Shown piece by piece: positions 45,991-56,259 of a DNA stretch of 64,000 bases. Position 1 is the first letter of the stretch. Every line of letters begins with the position of its first letter. A model generated the notes under the pieces. The model saw only the letters and a list, made by a program, of their open reading frames with translations. It was not told the origin of the DNA and ran no database searches. Origin of the DNA: Gymnopus androsaceus JB14 (Eukaryota; Basidiomycota; Agaricomycetes; Agaricales; Omphalotaceae); NCBI GenBank assembly GCA_009733575.1, contig ML769541.1, positions 26,066 through 90,065 of the forward strand. The letters are read 5' to 3'. The translations under genes were made by a program, and so were the position numbers.

Positions 45991-46921
45991 TTAGTACCCG
46001 ATATTAACAATCTTATCTGAGAATTCATTCCATCGATTTAGCACCGCGTCTGCCACAAAATGGGCCACATCTTTCCTCGAGACAGTCCATCCACCAATTT
46101 CCTCTTCCTGGACTTTATACGCCTTATCTTTCGAGTCAGCTCGACAAATACCATCGGTCAACAACGCTGGCCTAACGACAAGCACCCCTTTCAGCGTTCC
46201 GGCAGCAGGCAAACCCTCCCTTTCCTTCCATCCTTCACCCATAAAATCGTCTCCTGGACCATCAGTCTCTGTATCCCACTTCCACCCCGCACAGTAAGCG
46301 ATAGCGCGTTCGGCGCCTAGTTTGTCTTTGTGCGGGATACCCATGGTCGCATACAGACGCTTCAGAGGAAAAGGAAGAGCAGCGTGACCTCTATGTGTAA
46401 GCCCGCTACCTGATATGGTGACGAATTTGGGCTGTGGGGACTGTTTGGGCATCGTGCATAATATATTCAGGACGGCCTGGGAGACCAGGTTGCCGGGAGA
46501 GATGAAGATGCCTTTGCGCAAACTGAATAATGGACTCCCGCCTACATGAAAGAAAAAAACGGATTAGCAGAATATTCAGCTTGACTGTTATGGAACATAC
46601 CGATGGACGAAAAAACAAGATCAACCGGGCCATGAGTTAAAGCTTCATCCCAAGCGCGTTTCACATCACTTTCGACCAGAGCATCTCCTTTATAAGATGA
46701 GCTTGGCCCGATCTAACATAAGACTGAATAGTTTCGTCGGAATCAAAGACCGAAGGTGAACGAAGCATAAATGTGACATTGCACTTCGCATCTAAGTTTC
46801 CAGAGAGCAAACGATTAGAGTCATCGTCAAATTTTCAAGACACCAACAATGTCATACCTAAAAATCGAAGGGCAGAGTAATAACCAATGTTTTTAGAAGC
46901 TCCAATAGCAAGAACGTTCAT
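45991..46921 (-). pseudogene. NAD(P)-binding Rossmann-fold gene, copy 3 (one-base frameshift)
   Basis: Same three-exon layout: exon 1 from 46921 (MNVLAIGASKNIGYYSALRF), exon 2 (about 46800-46600), exon 3 (about 46541-45991: FISPGNLVSQAVLNILCTMP, LTHRGHAALPFPLKRLYATM, WKWDTETDGPGDDFMGEGWK, SDKIVNIGY). In exon 2, at about 46690, CTTATAAAG is followed by GAGATGC where the other copies have GGAGATGC or GGAAATGC. One base is missing, so the frame is lost. Given the many one-base errors in this window it could still be a working gene. Confidence 0.65.
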
Positions 46922-46983
46922 TGTAGAAGTGATTAGGGTTTGATGTGGGATTGTACGAGGGATTAGTGGAAGTTGCATAGAAC

Positions 46984-46990
46984 ATTTATA
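46984..46990 (-). promoter_or_regulatory. TATA box, Rossmann gene copy 3
   Basis: TATAAAT on the minus strand, 63-69 bases upstream of the ATG at 46921, conserved with copies 1 and 2. Confidence 0.5.
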
Positions 46991-47329
46991 CTGCAACTTT
47001 TTCGTCTGCGCGCAAGCCGAGACATTACGCGTCGGATTATTATCATCGCGCGTCTCAAGTAAGCGGTGGATGGAAGACACAGCGCGGAGCTAAATCTGAA
47101 GACGCAGTACTGCGTACTTCTATGCTCGACTATAGCCATCAGTTTCACGACCCCGGCTATGGAGATCCGTGGGTTCTGACACAGCATAAATTCGACTTAT
47201 CATTGTAGCGCGCGCTAGTAAGTATGACAGGCTTGCAAGTTCGAACTAGGTGTAAAAGCTAGATTATTGAAATCTAAGTATCATCGAACCCAACCTGACA
47301 AGACACTCTCACTGATCAACCATTCTGAT

Positions 47330-49246
47330 TCAATTTCCTAAAGATGACTGCCCCAAAAAATAGCGATACAGGATTTTATGGCTACCTGCCCACAAACACA
47401 AGTTTCCCCCTCCTTCTTCCGTGACTTGCATCGTAGAGATAGGAGCATTAAATGGAGCCTTGAAGGGATTACGAAAGTTGTCAAAGCTCGAGGAGGAGGA
47501 GGAGGAGGAAGCCGAGACGGCAGGAGGTACGATAGTAGTAGCCATAGTAGTGTTAGCTTCAGCGTGTAGCGATTTCCCTGTACGTAGCGACCACCCTCGG
47601 ATGCAACAGCCCTCTCCTGCAGCGAAAACAAAGTCTTCCGCTGGGTCTACACAGTACTCCCTGAAAAGATATACAGATCAGCTTTCAAAATAGTACTTCT
47701 TGCAAGAGACGAACCAATTTTTGTGTAACGGAATTCAAGTGTCCGTCTGAAAGTCCTTGTAGGTGTACCTTCTACAGGGAACCGCGTGTCATACATGCAG
47801 AGCTACATAGTACAATGAGAATCTCGGAGTCAAGGAACATCAACAGGACTAACCTCACCGTTCATCTTACTGACAAGTAACTGCGAGTCTTTCACGAGCT
47901 TGAGATATAAGACTGAGCTACCAGTGGGTGTTCTAGCAGCCCCAGATGCTGCTTTAGACCGGAAGAGCAATTGGCCATTGAGTTTGTCCGGCGGAACACG
48001 CAAGTCGTAGCGCATTATGGAACCGTTCCGTGTACCAGTGTAGACTAGATTCTGATAAATTACATCAAAATTTAAAAAAAACTCGAATTCAAAGCGGCAT
48101 GATGTATGGATACCTCGTCTCGTTCCAAAGCAAAAATATCACTGTTCTGGCGATTATTGAGGTGTTGGACAGAAGAAATGTCGATATCAGAGATATACAC
48201 AGCTTTTCCTTTGGCGCCTGGGGAGGAGGATCTTCAACCGTCTGATATAGCTCTGAGCTCAGTGATTTTGACGCACCTAGAACCAAGGAATTGTCTTGTA
48301 AATGGCATGCCCGAACGTCATGGACTTGATTCAGCGTGAGGAGCGTTATGCGCCTGTTTCATGTCAAGAATGTCAGTCGAACCTAGCATCAGTACTTGAA
48401 AGTGTTCTCTGACCCGGATACATTGAGATCTTGAATAGCGACTTTCGTAACTGGTCCAAAACATGTTGTTCTGTCCAGAAGAACGGGATCAGATGAGCTT
48501 ACTACTCTCAATCTGGCAAAACAAAGAGAGAACCTTACACGCATTTCTGACCAGAGATATTTATCGACGACACTTGTGAATTTGAATGCAGATTTATTTC
48601 TGGGGGCCACATAAACATTTCTGCGCTAGGAGGGTCTATGAACCTTGTGTATTCTTCCGACTCGTCCTCGTCCTCGGATCTATACATCGAGCACGCGTAA
48701 AGCCATCCCTTGTTGTCACCGACATATCGACGCGTACGCCCATCGTCGGATGTAGCGGACTGCGCATATGTTAGGAAATTCGCCCGCTTACTCATTATAC
48801 CAACTCACACAAAATACTGTAATGTCCCCAAAGATCGACGTTGGCGAAAAGTCGAACCGTGAAGTGGAGGCAACGCGTGCGCACAAAACGTCGCTGCGTA
48901 AAGCGTCATGTCATGATGTCATCCCGATCCCGACACCGCCAGGAACAAAATAAAAGGGTGTTTGAAGAAAGGAAACAAGGCAAGTTTCATTAAATGAAAG
49001 GGCACTCACTGATTCACAAGGGACCTGTGTTGATTCGCAAGGGATGGTAAAGAACTCAAGAGTTTCTGGTTCAGAGCTCTTGAAGCCAGCGAGTTTCCAG
49101 CGCGACGAGCGATCCAAGGGCGTGTCTGAGACAGCTTGGCTTGAAGACGCGGAAGGCTTGTTCGCTGACACTGGTTTGGAGGAATTTAGTGGAAAATATC
49201 TGTTCTTTTCCGAGTCGAAATAGAAGCCGGGAAGATCTTTGGGCAT
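47330..49246 (-). CDS. WD40-repeat protein, DCAF4-like (DDB1-CUL4 substrate receptor type)
   Basis: The start at 49246 gives MPKDLPGFYFDSEKNRYF, the LPGFYYD-type start of DCAF4 proteins. About eight exons follow: DDGRTRRYVGDNKGWLYACS, VVSSSDPVLLDRTTCFGPVT, AVYISDIDISSVQHLNNRQN, NLVYTGTRNGSIMRYDLRVP, LVKDSQLLVSKMNGE, DFVFAAGEGCCIRGWSLRTG, a poly-Ser loop, and GGGNLCLWAGSHKILYRYFL, ending at 47330. These read as WD40 blades. In the GHLNSVTQ blade an extra base at 47747 breaks the frame; fragments a-c lack it. DCAF4-type proteins recruit substrates to CUL4-DDB1 ubiquitin ligase; that role is inferred. It is the intact right edge of the triplicated locus. Confidence 0.75.
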
Positions 49247-49539
49247 TTTCGCGCCAGGACTTGGAAGAGAAAGAGATACGGCGCTTATTTTTCTTATAGA
49301 AATTCTGTATCTCCTCCGAATCCGACGGTACCTGGGAGTGTTGTGTCGTCAAGGTGTGAGATTTTATGATCCCGCTGTAACTCGATTGACGTCAGAGCAA
49401 TGGTCACCCAACCCAGAGCTTAAATGCACGCCTAAATTCTAATTGGTTTCTTCCTCTAATTTGTCCTTGGTCCAAATTTTCAATTCCAATTTCAAACAAC
49501 AACCTCCGTCTTGCGTAGCTCTTGTACTACATATTCAAT
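49247..49539. promoter_or_regulatory. Divergent promoter, WD40 / RA-PH genes
   Basis: A 293-base shared upstream region between head-to-head starts, with a CT-rich stretch before the plus-strand ATG. No clear TATA box is seen. Confidence 0.4.
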
Positions 49540-52500
49540 ATGGCTACCCAACGACAAGCACCCCTGCAACCCCAAATCTGTTCCGTATTCTCATCATCCC
49601 AAAATCTTCCACGCAGTAAGCCGCTGCTGCTGCTTGAGCAGGTCTACAAACCCGCTGAGGAAGAGAACCAAGTTCCCTGGGTGAGTTTCCGCGAGTGTCT
49701 ATCATTTGGTTGCGCTAATATAGCCCAAGATTATTGATCCCACTATGGGCCTAAAGAATAGGCGTTCCATTACCCTCTTGGCTTCAGTCTTCCTTCCTTC
49801 CCACTCTGAAGACTCTGATTCTTCAATGGAAATCTCAGAGTCACCAACCTCAATCTCGCCACCCAGACAGCGTTCTCTATCGTCTACTTCTGTATTTTAT
49901 GATGATCTCGAGTCTTCCAATATCGACGTTTTATCGGTCTCTACTGCTTCAGCATCAATAGCAGAGACCAGTTTCTTGGATAGTGATCCTTTCGCAGATC
50001 TCACTGCTTCTCCAGTCGAGACAATGGCGCCTCTACCTCCATCCGTAGCAGCAACGCCAAAGTCTCCCCTCTCGCCTTCCACTGATCACTTCCCATCGCC
50101 TCGCCAGACGCTCGCCCATTCGCCAGTTCGACCGGCGCACCAAGAGGCCTGCTTTCAGGAATTATCCATCCTTACCCTCTCTTTCAACATTGGCGAATAT
50201 GCATGTTAAAATCCCAAAAAAGGCACGTAATTTTTGTCGTAAATTTTTCCAAGTTTGCGTTTTTAACTTTCAGTCCAGGTGCGCAAAGGCAATGTTGGGG
50301 CTGGGCTCCCGTCTGAACCGTGGAACCTGATTGTCGATGAAGCAAAGGATATGCCGGACACAATGTACACGTCCAGTCCCGGAACTATCGTCTGAAGAAG
50401 AAGAGGAATACGAGGAACCATGCTCTTCTACTTTCGATTTCGTAGCAGAGAGACTAGGTCGATAGACTATCAGACGAATTCGAGCTACCTGGTATTGAAC
50501 GTATCCTTTCACCGAGGTATTCACGTTCTAGCTCCCCCGCTCTACGTAGCGGTAACTTTCTTGGACATTCTAGGTCATCGTCATGCTCATCCACTAATAG
50601 TTACGAACTCGAAGCTAATGAATGGTTCCCGTACTCACTGCATACTTCCGCGGATCTCGGCGAACTCTCGCCTCTCTCTTCCTCACGTTCCAGTCAAGCA
50701 TCTGACGCCTTTTCCTATTCATCCTCCTCGTCTTCCAACAACTCACATACCTCACCTTTGGAGATTTCACCGACACATCCACACCCAGACTACCCACCAC
50801 TCGTTCCCAATGAAAGGAACCATTCGCATCATTCTATTGACGAACATTCAAACGAAGAAGAGTTTTCCGCGCTTAGTAGTTCGCCTTGCCAGGTGGCTAG
50901 AGAGCGTGGGATGCCTGCAACTCCACATTCGTCCATGTATTCGTCTTATCAGGGGGACGAAGATGCTATCAACGTTAGCCGGCTTCACGTCACCGACTAT
51001 GAAGCGGCGCAGCTATTTGAACCTGGGAGCTCCGCTAGCACAATTCGCGCTTCCCCTCTTGCGAAGAAATCCCATAGCGTTGGTCCATCAGGAACCCATA
51101 GTCGTCGAAGAAGATCCCTGCTTGCAGCAGAAACGTGGATTCGGGGAGGCAATATGGGCGCTGGTGCAGAGCCAGCTGTTGATGGAGGCGAATACCAACG
51201 AGGACGAAGCACGAACGGGGCTGTTTGGTCATCGAGTTATGGAAGCAACAGTGGTGGAGGACAGCGTGGAAGAGGATATAGCTCTGGCGGATACACTGGG
51301 TCTGGGGACGGAACTGGAAGCGGCGGTGGAGGTGACGATGATGACGGTGGCAGGAAGCGTAACAACCGCTTTTTGCCTGGCTCACCTTTCTCTGCGTCCC
51401 CGGATGCTAGCGAAGAAGATGAAGATGAGAGTGATGAGGACGATTACGGCCAACCTTCAGGCTTACCTCCACCTGAAGCTCAATCTGATGATGACGATGT
51501 TCCACTTGCTCGGAGTATACCCACCGCTCTCAAGGCGCAACAGAGTATCAGACTAAAAGATCGCGAGGACCGCTACCGACGGAGGAAAGAACGAGAAATC
51601 CGTGCTGCAGCTCGTCGCCAGCAGACAGCAATTCGCTCTCACAATTCCGGTACTCAAGAAGTTTCCGTTCAGGCTTCCAAATCTATTCGTCGACCTGTCA
51701 CATCTCCATCCCCGCTCGCTGTCGATGATTTGACAAAGAGGCTTGAAAATGTTCAGCATCGGGGTCATCTGAGCCTCCGTCCACCAGATGGTGCCTCGTG
51801 GGCTGAAGGACCGAAAGTTTCCTCGCCTACTAGAGAAATGTCTCCTCCCGCTCGTAATCTCCGTTCAGCAGATGGTACTCGTGGGCTGAAGGATCGAAAG
51901 TCTCCTCGCCTACTAGAGAAATGTCTCCTCCCACTCGTAATCTCCGTTCAGCAGATGGTACTCGTGGGCTGAAGGACCGAAAGTCTCATCATCTAGAGAA
52001 ATGTCCCCTCCCGCTCGTAATCTCCGTCCCATGCGATCCTTCCACAAACCGGAGCCCAGGATGACAAGGGAAGACTGGAACGCACCTCCTTTGCCTTTAG
52101 CTACAGATTTGAAAGCTGCTCAGAGTATCACTCGTGATCGTGCTCGTAGTGCAACCACGGGAGATGATCCAGGTGTAGCTTCTCAGAGTAAAACCCGTGC
52201 TCGGGCTCGCAGTGCAGCGTCGCGAGAGGATCCAGCTACGGCTCCTCAAATCCGCGCACCACATCCATCTACTCCGGCTGATACTCCGACACAGAAGCTG
52301 GAAAGGAAGCGGACCACTAAAGCCGTCGAGGGAACCAAATCCGCACGAACCTCCAACGAGCATAAGCGAGCTCCCGTTCTCCCTGCTCCTGCAGATGTGA
52401 TTGCTCGGCAGAATAATGCAAAGGTCGCCGTGTCTCAACAACGGATCTTTATCGGTGACAGGCAGCGGTTTGTTGTCGTTGAAGTCAGTCCTGCTACTTC

Positions 52501-53443
52501 TGCAGGCGACGTTCTTCGTATGGTTGAGGCTCAGGGAGCATTGAAGGAGTGGAGAGGAAGTGGAGGGTGGATGTTGTTTGAAATTGCTCAAGACTTTGGA
52601 ATGGGTAAGTGTCCTTTGCAATCTGCGATGAATATTTTGCTGAGGCTTTGTTTAGAACGACCTGTCAGAAGTTTCGAGCTCCTGTCCGACATTGAAGCTA
52701 GCTGGAACAAAGCTAAAACTGTCAATGTGTTTTTAATCAAGCTCACGACATTGGCTCCCATTCTCAGTCGTTCTGTAAGTCTCAAGCGTGTTTTTTTTTT
52801 TTGCTTTCATGGAACTAACCAAATGAAAATAGGCTCTTCCTTCTAGCTCTCCAACTCATTTCGGCTATGTCGAGTGGGAGAGTAAGCGGGGCAAGTGGAA
52901 CAAGCGATACCTGATGCTGAAAGATCACTCCCTTTGGCTATCAAAGCGCGATAATGTAAGTTTATCACTCCTTTAATCAGTCTTGACCTCGCTCACGATG
53001 TTTTCAGGGAAGAGACGAAGTCCTGTTGTGCTCCTTGTCCAACTTTGACGCGTACCAGATCACTCGACTTGTGAAGGCCCCCAAGGACTTTACGTTTGCT
53101 GTAAAGTCTACCGACAGCCTATCATTCTTCGAAAACACTGCGGACTATCTTCATATATTCTCGTGTAGAACGGATGTTGGAGAAAAATGGATGGAAAAGA
53201 TCTTGCTCGCTCGTGTAAGTGACGCCGTTTTTTTAAAAAAAATTTGTCGCGTCCACTAACTTTTGAGTTGGACAGTCTTATGTACTTCATCAAGAGAAGA
53301 ATGTTCTATTCCAAACCCCCAAATCTCCTCCAAAGACTGAAGGTCTATCTCGTTCGCTCACGAAGAGGCCCGGAGCCCCTCAACCTCTTGTCAACGTCAA
53401 TTCGGGGAACGTTTTCGAGCCAGGATCCCTACTCCATCGATGA
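49540..53443 (+). CDS. RA-PH domain adaptor protein
   Basis: The start at 49540 (MATQRQAPLQPQICSVFSSS) leads into a 900-residue Ser/Pro-rich, disordered region containing VRKGNVGAGLPSEPWNLIVD, an acidic run EEEEEYEEP, a Gly-rich block and a basic coiled segment (KDREDRYRRRKEREIRAAAR). Then a Ras-association-like domain (RQRFVVVEVSPATSAGDVLR, FEIAQDFGMERPVRSFELL) and a PH domain (HFGYVEWESKRGKWNKRYLM, SLWLSKRD, FTFAVKSTDSLSFFEN, EKWMEKILLAR). The tandem RA-PH order recalls the MRL (Mig10/RIAM/Lamellipodin) adaptors, suggesting a Ras-linked cortical actin role. Extra bases near 50381 (CCCGG) and 50463 and an 83/80-bp tandem repeat at 51838-52000 disturb the frame. The last four introns are clear. 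Confidence 0.75.
51838..52020 (+). repeat. 83/80-bp coding tandem repeat in the RA-PH gene
   Basis: Units starting with ATGTC(T/C)CCTCC at 51838, 51921 and 52001 encode MSPPARNLRSADGTRGLKDR. Spacings of 83 and 80 are not multiples of three, so the frame moves by one over the array. Units 2 and 3 carry GGTACTCGTGG where the first partial unit upstream has GGTGCCTCGTGG, one base longer. Confidence 0.75.
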
Positions 53444-53745
53444 TATTTCCTTTCACATCTACTTTTCTTTCTTGTTTGTTTCGATTCGATTATAATTATG
53501 TGTTTCATCGTCGGATGTACATTTCCACTCTTTCTCCTTTCTTCCAACATATTCCTTTCGATCTGTTTCACTATAATCGCGTTCTCTCCCATCATCTTAT
53601 ATATCCCTATCGCCCTTTATACCTGGATCTTCGTTGTAATCCTCAATAGTGTTAATGCAAAAATTGAACATATAAAATAATACAGACTATGTAGTAAGAT
53701 GGAGGATATACAGAAAGATGTATGTATGTTACCGCCCGCCCACAT

Positions 53746-56102
53746 CTAATCAGCGGTCTTTTGCTTCTTTTTCGGAGGTTCCACTGCTGCCTCACCCGTC
53801 TGCTTCTTAGCCTTGGGCTTGGGCTTAGGCTTGGGCCGTTCCTCATCATTATCAACATCCATCGCATCGTCTTTAGGCTTGGGCTTGGGCTTCGCCTTTG
53901 CCTTTGGCTTCGCTTTTGGTTTGTCGTCAACATCCATCTCGTTATCGCTCGACTTCTTCTTCGCCTTGGGTTTAGCGACCTTTTTCTTCGGCTTATCATC
54001 ACCGTCATTTGCATCATCCGCATCGCTGTCCTCCCCTTTCTTCGCCTTTTTCGCCTTCTTCGATGTGCCTTCTTCCTTGTCCTTACTCTTCGTCTTCTTT
54101 TTCTTCTTCTTAGCAAAGTCCCGATCTCCACTGGCATCTGAAGCTGTAGCGGCACCTCCTTCTGAAGAGTCGCTTTCGCTAGGCGAGCCCGCGTCAGACG
54201 ATGATGCTTGGAAGTCCTCTGTAAAATTTTTAAAAAAATTAGTATGACCATTATGAGAAACGCAGGGTAAAGACGGACCATCGTCTTCACTATCTTCATC
54301 CTCGTCGGCGCCGCCGCCGCCACCGATACGGCTAGGTTTCGCTCGCGGTGCACTATCATCGGAAGCAATGCTCGCCATATCCTCGTCGTCGTCGTCTCCG
54401 ACAGTAGCCATTAGCAGATCCGCGTCTGGCACCATCTCGTTCTTGATCTTTATCTTCTTGTCCTTCAAATAGGACTCTGTCGGTTCATGCTCCTCCTTGT
54501 TGATGGAGCTGAACGTATACTCTGGACCGCTTTTCGTGACGATTTTGAGATCAAACGTACGAGCAGCGGCAGCACCCATGCTAGATCCCACTCGCGAGAA
54601 AACAGCTTGGTGAATATCCGAAAGCTCGATGAGAGTAGGCTGTTTTGAGACGAAGAAGACGTATTTCTCGAGCATGAAAAGATCGCCTTGCACGGCTTTG
54701 AGGTTGGCCTTGATTCCTGGGTGCCCCTCACGACTAGGTCTCATTAGTAAATTCCTTACTCTGAGCTATGCGCGCATACCTTTGGAATGAACCAGCACCA
54801 ATTATCTTTTTCTGCGCTAATGCTCGGAAGAGACTTGATACGACTTCGTATGTGGGGCACTCATAATTCTTGTGCAGTTTGTCATATTGCGCGATCTCCT
54901 CACTGTTTTTCGATGTTCAAGAATGAGGCATCTTGAGGGGAAAAACACATTACGCACTCTGTCATGTTAAGCTCAGCCGTAGTTTCCTCCTCACGGTTAA
55001 ATTGCATCACCAGGTATTGATATCCTGTCTGGCCTTGTCGAAGGGGCTCAGTCAGACCAAACTGTGAAATACTGGGTTGAAAATATTTCCAAGACAGACA
55101 CGATCTGTAACTTACGATGAACAATACGTGTAAATCATCCTTTGGTAGCAGGAATAGCCTCGCAATCTTGGAGAACATGATCTTGTAGTCGTATGTTTTC
55201 CCTCGTAGACGTAAAAAGTCTTTGAACATCACCACATCGTAACGACCTCGAGGTGTTGTTACAAGCACCTCCTCGAACATGAGAATGATGTCGTCAGAGA
55301 CTTGGTCAAGTGAGGCCTTCTCCTTGACCATATCGTGGAACACCTGAGCAGCGCTAACTTCTTCCTCGTCTTCATTATCTTCTTCGCCAGAGCCCACGTC
55401 GCCTTTTAATTTGGATTGGGTCCCAGGGACATAGAAGCGTATTTCAACCATCTCATCCACTGCGCCCTTGGACTTTGTCGATGACGGGTTCGAAAACTCC
55501 AAAGAAACTTCGGTTTTTCCGGTGATGTTTGAGTTGGCGACGTATTGCAAGGGTAGCTCAAAAGTAGTTCGATCCGAGGATGTGAAAACAAGATCTTGCC
55601 CTAGAGAGGATTGAGACTTTTGTGTGAGGCTCGAGTTGAGCCCTGCGCACCTCGGAAATCAGTTTGACCCCAATTGTGGCCTTTCAATGAAGTATCTATC
55701 GTCTCAAGCGTGACTGCAAAGTGGGTTTTCAGCAGAGAGGCCACCCTATCATGATCCTGAGGCAGATAATTTGTTTTAGAGTTGGAAATAACGAGATCAA
55801 GAGACACACCTCGCGTTGAAACCCGTCGAAAGTTTCTTTGCGAAAGTCGCCCTTCTCTTCCTTGATGCCGACACGAAGTTGGAAATTTCGAGCTACCCGA
55901 AGCCATTGGGCCCATTTTATAGTGTTTGTGCCCATCGCCACAACTCCTTCAGTGTCAACGCCTTTCCATGCCATTCCACTAGCTGCAACACGGAATTCTA
56001 AAACAAATAATCTCAGAGCAAGCAGGTGCTGAAAAGTAGTGTGTACGAACTGCCATTCTCGCGCGACAGGCCGTGGTAGATTCCGTCGAACTGGGTCGTC
56101 AT
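53746..56102 (-). CDS. POB3: FACT complex subunit POB3 / SSRP1
   Basis: A histone chaperone subunit acting with Spt16 in transcription and replication. The start at 56102 gives MTTQFDGIYHGLSRENG. The N-terminal PH-like domain reads FRVAASGMAWKGVDTEG, NTIKWAQWLRVARNFQLRVG and KGHNWGQTDFRGQDLVF. The SSrecog region: ELPLQYVANSNITGKTEVSL, VEIRFYVPGTQSK and SDDIILMFEEVLVTTPRGRY. The Rtt106-like domain: LPKDDLHVLFIVS and GHPGIKANLKAVQGDLFMLE. The C-terminus is acidic, then a long Lys/Ala/Pro-rich tail ending PPKKKQKTAD. No HMG box is visible, as in fungal Pob3. About eight introns. It is divergent from alpha-actinin by 157 bases. Confidence 0.92.
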
Positions 56103-56259
56103 ATCGGACCCGTTGGTGGTGGTTGAGGACAGAAAATAACGCGACTGACAAATACAGTAAACGCGTTTATTTAATTTGGGCGCTTATCGAATCCGCTTCT
56201 CTCCCTTGCTCTTGAAATATTTTATTAATTTGTTCGATAATCTGCACTAGGTCGTTTGA
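56103..56259. promoter_or_regulatory. Divergent promoter, POB3 / alpha-actinin
   Basis: Only 157 bases separate the two start codons, so the core promoters overlap. No clear TATA box; an AT-rich stretch lies at about 56218-56240. Confidence 0.4.

Noticed and set aside
53722..54247. Long plus-strand open frames opposite the POB3 tail
   Set aside because: They are the antisense of the Lys/Pro/Ala and acidic low-complexity tail of POB3; the translation is Leu/Phe/Ser repeats with no family features.
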